From the NCBI GenBank assembly GCA_027574665.1, contig CM050654.1:40925722-40989721 (forward strand): a stretch of DNA of 64,000 bases, given 5' to 3'. This document shows, piece by piece, positions 49,101 through 58,620 of this stretch (the stretch's first letter is position 1; every line of letters begins with the position of its first letter). The translations under genes were made by a program, and so were the position numbers. Origin of the DNA: Rhynochetos jubatus (Eukaryota > Chordata > Aves > Eurypygiformes > Rhynochetidae). The notes beneath the pieces were generated by a model. The model did not search any database and was not told the origin of the DNA. It saw only the letters and a list, made by a program, of their open reading frames with translations.

Positions 49101-50552
49101 ACTTTAGTTGACAGATGCTGAAACTTCGATATATGTGACTTGTTCCTGCCTCGGTTAGCCACACGACTTGGGAAATGACGTTTCTGTAAATGCACATCCG
49201 TGATTCTACATGCAGAAGAGAAATGTGTTTGCTAGGAGTTCTCTGTACATCCAGCTCCCAACCGCAGCGTGTTAACGTACTGTATTCTCACTCAACAGTG
49301 GGGCAGGGGGTTATCACCAGAGACAGCAGGCACTGGGTAAAATCAGTGGGTGCCGCACTCATGGGCAAAATGCTCCCTTTATATTGCCCTTAGAACCTGG
49401 GAAGAACTCACGAGTAATGGCAAGTAAGTCAATTTGTGCAGCTGGGGAAAGATAAATGTCGTTGTGTAATATATTGTGTGTAGTGATGAATTTTTTTACA
49501 TTGCACTGGACAGACTATAGAAGATTTATTTTTACAAGCTGCTTCTCTATTCAGTATTGGTTTGTATGATGCTTTCTTACTGCTGTGTTACTGTTTGAGA
49601 TCTCCAGAAATGGCACTTTTAATTAAAAACATTAAAATATTTGCTGGTGGAAAGCCTTTGTGGTGGAAAAAAAGAAACATCTTTTTGCTGCTTGAGACAA
49701 GAAGCTGTTGGCACTGGGGAACTTGTTGAGCTGAAATTGCACCGAGGGCAGATTCTGTGTCTCTTTGTCTTCTGATATGTGGTAGAAATTCACTGAGGGG
49801 CAGGCTAGGAGGTGTGCTGAGTGCAGCAAGGCAGGAGGGATGTACAGCTGACCAAAGACACAGCGGGTCAGCAAGCCTGGATAGGTGAGCCCTGGGGCGG
49901 GCAGGAGGGAACAGATTGCTATTCTGACTTTCCCGGTTGACGTAATTGTTTCCAGGGACATCAAAGTTTTCATAGGGTGGAGATTCCCTCTTCCCCAGGC
50001 AGCATAAGCCAGAACCCTTTAAATGATGTGAGAGAACTCTGCCAGTTCAGAAAATGAGAATAATGGGGAACTGTTCGCCTCTGCTTGAGCGAGATGCACC
50101 TTCCCGTCGGCTTCTCACGGGTACGCTGGGCTGGACACGCGTGCTGCGGATCAGTTTCTGGATGAGAGTCACCCTTCTGTCCTGGCTTTGCATTACACGG
50201 CGTAGCAGTGTAAACGTGGCTTTACATTGCATATATGGCTCCGTTGAAGAAAAGATCACGGGTACATCTAAGCCCTGTCAGGTACCGCTATGGATAATAT
50301 GTAGGTACATACCTATGTATCCTGGGGAAATTGCTTGTTAAACTCCTGCTACAGCTAAGGAAATGCTGGTAACATCTTAGTTTAAATTTAATTCATGGCT
50401 TTGGTATGATCTGTAATTTAATCTGCTTTGATTTTTACCAGCAGTGGTTTCCAGGGTCTTTAGCGATGCCAATCCTCCCTTTTTGGAGAGCAATTTATCC
50501 TGGTGGAGACATGGTGTGCCAAGAGGCATTTAAAAAGGCATGAAGGAAACTA

Positions 50553-50807
50553 GAATTCTTTTGTTGGAAGGGACCTTAAAGCCCACCCAGTGCCACCCCC
50601 TGCCATGGGCAGGGACACCTTCCATAGCCCAGGTTGCTCCCAGCCTCATCCAGCCTGGCCTTGGACACTGCCAGGGATGGGGCATCCACAGCTTCTCTGG
50701 GCAACCTGTCCCAGTGCTCCCCACCCTCTCCGGGAAGAATTCCTTCCTGATAACTAATCTAAATCTCCCTGCTTTCATTTAAAACCCATTACCCCTTGTC
50801 CTGTCAC
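50553..50807 (-). mobile_element. CR1 LINE, 5'-truncated 3' end (ctatgg subtype)
   Basis: The minus-strand tail TTGTTGGAAGGGACC is followed by the CR1 3' UTR as far as GTGACAGGACAAGGGGTAAT at 50807. It is nearly identical to the copy at 6040-6426 over the shared part. Confidence 0.92.
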
Positions 50808-51887
50808 ATAAATCACAATTTATGCCCATATTGATGCACACAGGCATTTGTTCACATCTAAGTGGTTATCACACGTTACAGCTACTTTATTTTCTTAAGA
50901 GACAGAATAGATATTCCTGAATGTACAGTGATACTTTTCATTTTTTTTCTATCCCTTGCTGAATGCAGATGAGGTACAGATCAGTGGGAAATCAATCATA
51001 AAATACGTTTTTGGGTTCGCTTTCTTCTTTGATGGACTTGTATTTCCAGCCCGATATGCGGTTCCTTCTTTCTGTTTACGTGTGGAAAACACAAAATGCT
51101 GCCAGAGAACCATATGATACATAAATACTTGTCTGAGACATGTTTGGAAAAGCCGTGTTTTTCATGACCTGGGAAGTACTTAAATACTGTGAATGAATGC
51201 CTTGTTCCATGGAAGTTGATGGGAATTTCACCATGGTAGGACTAGGACTTTAACCCATCTATATGTTTCTCATTTCTCATATGTACGTGTTGCTGTGCCA
51301 TTAGGTAACTTATATTATTGCTTTGATTAAATAAGAGAAATATATATATTGGCCTGCAGTGAATTATGCTGGAGCTTAGTCACGGTGATGTGATCATTAG
51401 AAAGGACTTTTAAAAAGAGCTAATGACTTTCAGTAAGATTGGCTGCAGATGACGTACGTGCTTGTTTAATCATTTCTTGCAGCTGAAAAGATTAGTTTGA
51501 GAGTTGGCCTGTGAATTGATAGCCAAAGTGGCACAACAAAGGCTTTTTTAAAAACTAAAAGCCTACCTGTCATCACTGTTGAGATGCTGTGTGGACCTGA
51601 CTAGACGTAGTTTGAAGAAATAACAGGAATCAGACATATGGCTTACTTTTAATGTTAACAAGATTAATGGTGCAGGAAATCTTTAGAAGTTCAAAAACTG
51701 GCTTAATTTCAGGAAAGAAAATGAAGTAATCTGAAAGCAGAAAATTCTAGAAAATGTGATTAAGATTGCATTGTTCTTGGAGGTTGATTTGAGGCTCTTC
51801 CTCAACATCTCCAGCCTGTAGCTGTCACCTCGCGGGCTGATACGTGACAGCTATTCTGCGACTTGTCTCCACTGATGATTAGCTGGG
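50808..51887. other. Non-coding spacer, no gene seen
   Basis: AT-rich, with a short (AT)n tract near 51342-51350. No exon or repeat recognised. Confidence 0.5.
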
Positions 51888-52295
51888 GAAGGGTCTGGAG
51901 CACGATTCCTGTGAGGAGCAGCTGAGGGGGCTGAGGGGTTCAGCCTGGAGAAGAGGAGGCTCAGGGCAGACCTGATCGCTCCCTACAGCTCCCCGAGAGG
52001 AGGGTGCAGGGAGGGAGGGGTCGGTCTCTTCTCCCACGGGACAAGTGGAAACTGCCTCAAGTTGTGCCAGGGGAGGGTTAGGTTGGATATTGGGAAATTC
52101 CTTCCCAGAAAGGGCTGTTGGGCACTGGAAGGGGCTGCCCAGGGAGGGGGGAGTCCCCATCCCAGGAGGGGTTTCAGAGCCGTGTGGACGAGGCGCTCAG
52201 GGACATGGGTCAGTGGTGGGCTGGGCAGTGCTGGGGTAATGGTTGGACTTGATGGGCTTAAAGGTCTTTTGCAACCTAAAACATTCTATGATTCC
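51888..52295 (+). mobile_element. CR1 LINE, 3' end of a different, older subfamily
   Basis: It includes GTGAGGAGCAGCTGAGGGGG, GAAGAGGAGGCTCAGGGCAG, the block GGCACTGGAAGGGGCTGCCC, and the tail GGTTGGACTTGATGGGCTTA ending ACATTCTATGATTCC. The structure is CR1 but the sequence belongs to a separate subfamily from the ctatgg and tagtgg copies. Confidence 0.9.
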
Positions 52296-52838
52296 ATTGA
52301 TGCATGACTCAAAAGTACTTTTTTTCTTGATCTTTATAAGGCGTAAGAATATTTTCATAGAAATGCTGACGATCAGAAGAATATGGTTACACTCTCCCCT
52401 GGCTTTTTGTCATCTCCCAGTAAACACCTTGTAAATGCTGCTGCTGGTCGGGATAGCACATTCTGAACACCATGTGCATGGGGAAGTGTGTACTGTCTGG
52501 ACACACTGTACTCGTGTTGGATCTACGACCTCTTAAAGCATCTTTTCTGGTTTCAAACTATTTTATCACCTAAGTTGCATGAAACAGATTTTCATTGCAA
52601 GGCTTTGTGGTGTCTGAGGAGTGGTGACGTTAAACCCAAGGATCCAAAGACGTGCAAATGTTTAAAATCCAGAAATGAAAATGGTAGTGTTATTTGCTCC
52701 ATAAAGGGCAAATACTTCAAAAGCTCTTGCCTCCGATATTAAATATCTGATGCATTTCTTCTATTACTGAATACACTTTACATTTCATGTAGTTAGCACT
52801 GAAAAAACCCTGGAATAATGCCTGTTCACTTACTTTGC
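52296..52838. other. Non-coding spacer, no gene seen
   Basis: Lies between a CR1 3' end and an LTR. An open frame of 84 codons at 52488-52742 has several cysteines but no LU-domain spacing and no recognised family. Confidence 0.5.
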
Positions 52839-53580
52839 TGTGCAGGGCTGACCCTGGCTGGAGGGCAGGTGCCCACCAAAGCTGCTCCATCCCTGCCCTC
52901 CTCAGCTGGGCAGGGGAGAGGAAATACAATATAAGGCTCACGGGTCAAGATAAGGACAGGGAGGGATCACTCACCAGTTACTGTCATGGGCAAAACACTC
53001 GACTTGGGGAAATCAGTTTATTACCAATCAAAACAGAGTAAGAGGAACTTTTCCCATGTGAGTCCTTCCCATGGGTTGCAGTGCTTCACGCACTGCCCCA
53101 GTGTGGGTCCCCCTCACGAGGTGCCATCCTTCAGGAGCCCCCTGCTCCAGCCTGCGTTCCCCTGGGGTCACAAGTCCTGCCAGCAAACCTGCTCCAGCCT
53201 GGGCTCCTCTCCATGGGGCCACAGCTCCTGCCAGGAGCCTGCACGGGGTCACAGCCTCCTTCAGGCATCCCCCTGCTCTGGCGTGGGGTGCTCCCTGGGC
53301 TGCAGGTGGGTCTCTGCCCCACTGTGACCCTTTGTGGCTGCAGGGCACAGCCGGCCTCACCATGAGCTGCACCATGGGCTGCCAGGGAACCTGCTCTGCC
53401 ACCTGGAGCACCTCCTGCCCCTCCTTCTCACTGACCTGGGGGTCTGCTGAGCGGTTCCTCTCACATATCCTCACTCTCTCTCCAGCTGCAGTTGTGCAGG
53501 TTTTTTCCCCCCTTCTCAGACACGTTATCCCAGATGTGCTACCACCATTGCTGATGGGCTTAGCCCAATGCATCTGCCGA
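52839..53580 (-). mobile_element. LTR of an avian endogenous retrovirus, with internal tandem repeats; no internal genes
   Basis: The left end TGTGCAGGGCTGACCCTGGC is the 3' end of a well-known bird LTR read on the minus strand, next to TTTATTACCAATCAAA (a poly-A signal region). Between about 53090 and 53420 are diverged repeats of a unit containing CTGGAGCAGG on the minus strand, as in relatives of this LTR. The match fades near 53580 and the right boundary is uncertain. It looks like an old, shortened solo LTR. Long open frames of 200 and 217 codons on opposite strands arise from the repeats and do not look like genes. Confidence 0.72.
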
Positions 53581-55432
53581 GTATATCTGATTATATTTCC
53601 TGATGGAGAGAGAGAGTATCCACAACAAGTTTCTGCTTTGCTAAACTCAGCAATGGAGATAATATGGAAATAATTTTGCAACTGTGCTTTTTTTTACTTT
53701 CACAAATGCCAGTTACAGGAAATGTGCCTTTCACCGAAGTTGGGAAGGTGATGTCCACGGAGCAGGGCTAGTGTTCAGTCCTGAATACCTGAGAGTAGAA
53801 AATCCATTACTGTAATGGATTAGGAACTGTGCTGAGAGCAAATGCTTTCATTTAGCTTGAGAGGGCAGTTGTCATGCATAGTTAGTCAGCTGCTATTGGC
53901 AGTAAATCAAAGTTTTTAGAAATGTCTCATGGAGAACATTATATTAATGAGTTTTCCCTGCAGAACCCCCTAAACTGGGACATCATTCCTCTAGTCTGGA
54001 AAGCAGCCCATGGAAGTTGTCAGTAAGAAGGAATTCCCGGAATTAATATTTTTTTCTCTTTGTTCATGGGTCAGAACAGAACAAAGGTGGGGTTTTTTGG
54101 CAGTTTGGTTTTGGGGGGTGGTTTTTTGTTTGGTTTTGTGGGGGTTTTTTTGAAAGAAAATGATTTTGCCTTAATGGAGGATGTGAGACCTGAGTTGGAA
54201 GAGATTAGAGAGACTGTTGCGAAGCCTGTTCCTGTTCATTGTTCACTTCCGTCATGTTGGGATTTGTCAAGGAGAGAAGTGGAGAGAATAAAACTGCTTT
54301 TTTTGAAAAGAGAAATATAGATATGCAAAAGATTGTAATATAGTTCTAGAATAGGTACTGAAGTTGGAGATGGAAGTTAAACTTTCTCCTCCATAATTAA
54401 TAATATATTTTACAGAAAGAAATCCAGCTCCAGGCCCGTGAATCACTTTGTACCTTTTGAAGTTGACAAGGGTTTAGGGACAGCTTAACTGGTGCCTTAG
54501 GAATTTTACTCCCTGATTTGACAGGATAATGCATATGCAAATACATAACGCCCAGTCGTTGGAGAATCGGCGACTGGTTCAAGAGGGCAGTTGCCCTGCC
54601 TAGTGATTGTGTGCGCATTGGCACTTCCTCAAGTTTGGTTAAAGAAAACATAAATCCCTCTGTGGAAACCATATTTTACTAATGAGCTTGTCTATTGTGT
54701 CATTGTTCATAATTGTTTACCAGCTTAATCTCTAGCCTTTAGAAAAGAGCATCTTCTGCTGACTGCGTGGAAATTTATTGGTATTTTGTACTAGAGTAAG
54801 TGGAAAGAATAGACTGAACTGAGGGGGGAAAAAAAGAGATTTTGGAAAATCCCGTTGGGAATCAGGAATTGATAATGACTCTTTTTTAAAACCAAAGTTT
54901 CCTTCTCTCCTCTTTGGACTTCAGCTCCTTCCAGGATTGTTTGACGAGATTGTTTGGAGCTACAAATACCAATTGTTTGAAGGAAAGTTGTCTGCTTGCC
55001 TGTTTCTAAAGGGATATTATTTTGTCATAATCCCAAGGCTAAGCTAATTTGTGCATTTGCAGGCAAGTTTCAGAGGGTTTACTTTTCCTCCAGTGTTTTC
55101 TTCTAACTGTCTCCTCTGAAACTGAAAGTGGGTGCATTCGTGTCAGGGAAACCCAATAATGCATGTTTAAATAAAACAGCCCTCCCTTTTTTCCCTTCCA
55201 TTTAATTCAGACGTTCTCCGATATATTTATTCTGGCTTCTGGTTAATCATGGTCTGCCCAGTGAGCAGGGTATGGGTCGTAACACTGGAGATACTGTGAA
55301 CTTGATGCCATTGACTTTCTACCCATTCAATTTCCCTCAGTCATCATGTAATTCCCTGACCTGTGAGTGAACTAGATAAAGAAACTGTTGTCTCTACAGC
55401 AAGAACGTTTTGGAGAATATACCCTCCCTTTA
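53581..55432. other. Non-coding stretch with a G/T-rich tract
   Basis: A nearly pure G/T tract lies at about 54086-54152 on the + strand. No gene seen. Confidence 0.5.
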
Positions 55433-56040
55433 TGTTGTGGTTTAACCCCAGCCAGCAACTAAGCACCACACAGCCGCTCACTCACCGCCCCGCTCTCACC
55501 CATGGCAATGGGGGAGAGAATAGGAGGAAAACATAAGAAAACTCGTGGGTTGAGATAAGAACAGTTTAATAACTGAAAATGTATGAAATGAAGTATTGAT
55601 ACTACTAGGTAATGAAAATAATACTAATGCTACTACTAATGATAATATGTAATAAAAAGGAAAGGAACAGTGGAAAAAAACCCCAAGTGGTACAGCCACT
55701 CACCACCCACTGACCAACACCCAGCCAGCCCCCGAGCAGTAAGAGAGAGAGCCTCCTGGCCCACTCCCTCTAACTTACATACTGAGCATGGCAGTTTATG
55801 GCATGAAATACCCTTTTGGTGGGTTTGGTCAGCTGTCCTGGCTGTCTCCTTTCAGCTTCTCTTAAAGAAGAAGCTGGGAGAGCAGGGGCAGTATCAGAAA
55901 CTGAAAAAGTCCTTGGTTCAATGTAAACATTGCTTGGCAACAATGAAAAACACTAGTATGTTGTCAGCGCAAACCCAAAGCATCGCCTCATACCAGCCAC
56001 TGTGAAGAAAATTAACTCTATCCCAACCAAAACTAGCGCA
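55433..56040 (-). mobile_element. Solo LTR, about 608 bases with TG...CA ends, avian endogenous retrovirus, ERVL-like
   Basis: On the minus strand it begins TGCGCTAGTTTTGGTTGGGA and ends GGGGTTAAACCACAACA. It contains GACAGCTGACCAAACCCACC, a CTCAGTATGTAAGTTAG TATA-like region and TTATTAAACTG. The ends look whole, but no clean target-site duplication is seen (CTTTA on the left, CCTTA on the right). It is the same family as 16545-16989 and 7515-7725. There are no coding genes. Confidence 0.85.
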
Positions 56041-56065
56041 CCTTATATTCTGGCTCTGCTTTGAG

Positions 56066-56120
56066 CCAGGGGCTGGGCTGGATGACCTCTGGAGGTCTCT
56101 TCCAACCCATGATTCTTGAT
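56066..56120 (+). mobile_element. CR1 LINE, short 3' tail remnant
   Basis: GGGCTGGATGACCTCTGGAG followed by GTCTCTTCCAACCCATGATT is the terminal part of a CR1 3' UTR, about 55 bases. It starts only about 25 bases right of the solo LTR at 55433-56040, so that LTR may have inserted into or beside it. Confidence 0.8.
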
Positions 56121-57592
56121 GGCTTAATTTTTCGGCAACATCTTGTCATTCTCAACTTGAATCCCTAACGGAAGAAAGTGGGTGAATACTTGTCTTTTTA
56201 GGGCAGTTGCAAAGGGCTGTAGTGACTTACCATTCCGTCGGGAAGTTCATTACTCTGGCTGACGTAGGTAAGCATTTAGCTTAAAATCATTCCTGCCATA
56301 GAGTGTTAACTAAACGTTAAAAAATTTATAGGTTTTATGACCTTATATCTTGTTTTTTTCATGTGTTGATACTTCTGGTCCCTAAAGCCTTTTAGAACAA
56401 CCCCTTAGACTCTGGTCTTACCAGACACCTAGAGAGGAGCAGAGCACGCTCAGTAAGAAATCTGTCTGTTCCACTGTGAAACGAGAGAACATTGAACATT
56501 TTCATTAATACGATTCTCTGTTTGAAAATGAGTTTCAAGTCAAAAAGTGTTCTGTTGGAATGTATTAGTGCCTTTTAACAGGAATCATTAAAAACAGTTG
56601 TTTTCTACCTTATTTTGCTTTTGATGTACGGATATTTTGGTTAGGCTATCTTTTATCTTAAAAACTTTTCTATTTTACTATGATATTCTATGCCAGACTT
56701 GGGTTTGTGTGCATCACACTCTTCTCCTTTATGCTATGTTGTAATGGCTGGATCTTACCTAAATGGAATTATCCAGTGTATTCGAATTTAAGGTGATTTT
56801 AGTATTACTTTAACTCCACATTTGAAGAGTTAGGATAGTTCAAAGTAATTAGGTTCACCAGATTAAAAGAATCTGGTGAATAACTCATCGTAGAACTTTT
56901 CAGGGGGCTCTGCCTACGAAACTTAGTACAGAAACCTGTTTTACGGTGCATGACTGCAGCAGACACTGCAAATCTCTTTGGTTCAGTTGGGTTTCTTGCT
57001 TTTGCTGACAACAGTGCTTGTTGGTTTAATTGGCTGGGACAGCACGCGCACCGTCTCTACGGGAATTATGTCAAAAGCGTGCTTGTGGTTGATACCTGTG
57101 CGTAGCTGGGATTGCTGGTAGCGTTGTCTTCCGAGATCCCAGAAGATCTTGTTTCCGGTGTCACTGCACTGCAAGTGGACCTCATCGATCAGTGAGAAAA
57201 ATCTCCATCTCTCTGCAACTTCCTTCTGTTCACTCAGAAAATGCTTTGACTAGTCTAATTTTGTCTTTTAAAGTAATATAAATACAGCTTCTGCCCAAAG
57301 TGTCAAAAATCAACAGTGCGAGGGGGTTTAGTTGAGTGACATTCGACTCACAATTTATTCCTTTCTGTTTGTGAATTATTTCCATAACTAACTTTGTCTG
57401 TTACTGCAGCTATAAAGAAGTATTCCATTGACACACATAAGACATGTCAAGAAATCCCAGATTTGGTCTTGACATGCAGACATTCTACTTTCCTTCCCAT
57501 GTACTATTAATAGTTACTAATGACTGAAGGCTCTAAGTCATGTTTGTACGCCTCTGATTCTCAGGCTTTTCAGCAGCTGAAATTTTACTCCG

Positions 57593-57618
57593 CCCCCCCC
57601 CCCCCCCCCCCCCCCCCC
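57593..57618 (+). repeat. Homopolymer run of 26 C
   Basis: An uninterrupted C tract preceded by CCG and followed by TTTGAATTC. Confidence 0.95.
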
Positions 57619-58440
57619 TTTGAATTCAGTTTTTAAAGTTTAATTTGAATGAGCATAAAGGCAGTTGAGGGCTGGCTGAGACTTTGTGCTGTTGCCCACT
57701 CCAAGCTTGGCATGATTTAAAAATACTCACGTGTAGGCATGCACACCCTGAGACATTTGGCCACTCTACACCGTTGATTAAGATTTATATTGTCTTATGT
57801 TTACATATCCTTTATCCCCCTAATTTTAAGCAAACGCAAAACATTAAGGGGTTTGTAAATGTTATTACTAGTATCGCTTGCGTGTAAGTCAGACCATCAG
57901 GTTTCTGTGCCTGTGTCTGCCAGCGGCCTTTTTGCTTTATTTGAACACACCAAGACTAGGGAAAGCTCCTGGGATCGCCACTTGGTAAAGTTCCTTCTCA
58001 ACTCTGTGAGCATTCCTGAAAAGTTTTGAGTTCATATGAAATGTCATGTTCAATGACCTTTGTAATTTCATTTCATGGGCTTTATGTTTTTAATTCAAAC
58101 GTTCTCTTTTCTTATAATCAGTTTTCCTAACACCCTTCTATGAAACTTCTTTGAGGCCAGATAGGAAATTAAAAGAATCTCCGGAAAAAATGTTGGATCA
58201 ACATTTGTGGGTCAAAGGTTATTGATTTTCAAAAACCAAAAAAGTCAATATTAAACCCTTTTTCCCCAACCTTCTCTTTATTTTTGGGTACAAAAATGAC
58301 AAAGGTCGCTGTGGGGAGCTAAGTGGGATGAGGGGAGCGTTTGTTTGGCGAGGGCAGTACTCTACGGTGCATCGTAGAGCATCAAATATCACCCCGAGCC
58401 TAATCATCTCCTGGGTTGGCAGGAGAGCCAGCAAGATCTT

Positions 58441-58620
58441 TCGCTGGGGAGCTTTGTTTCACTGCCTTCCTCGCTGGAAAGTAATCTGAAGTGAGTACGG
58501 AGAAAAAGGGAAGGATTAGGCGGGTACATGAATTAGGCGAGCAGTAGCGAGGAAGCGGGGTGAGACGGCAGGCGCTGAGCACGGCCCGCTGTCGGCGGGG
58601 TGGAAGGGGGTGGCAACGCT
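58441..58620. promoter_or_regulatory. CpG-rich patch, possible promoter (unassigned)
   Basis: About 14 CpG in 180 bases, 7 of them in the last 60, against an AT-rich, CpG-poor background. It could be a small unmethylated promoter or enhancer, for example a first exon of downstream LYPD6 or of a non-coding RNA. No TATA box or exon structure supports a specific call. Confidence 0.25.

Larger units (their letters stand above)
45624..50552. other. LYPD6B 3' UTR (extent unknown) and downstream DNA
   Basis: No further coding exon recognised. It holds a 22-base tandem duplication at 46115-46158, an ATTAAA at 45982 and an AATAAA at 48432. The boundary between UTR and intergenic DNA is not visible. 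Confidence 0.5.

Noticed and set aside
52488-52742. Cysteine-bearing 84-codon frame as a second Ly6-type exon
   Set aside because: The cysteine spacing does not fit an LU domain and there is no CCxxxxCN motif or plausible splice context.
53028-53681. Open frames of 217 (-) and 200 (+) codons as a protein gene
   Set aside because: Both lie on an LTR fossil with internal tandem repeats. The residue pattern is the repeat unit read in different frames.
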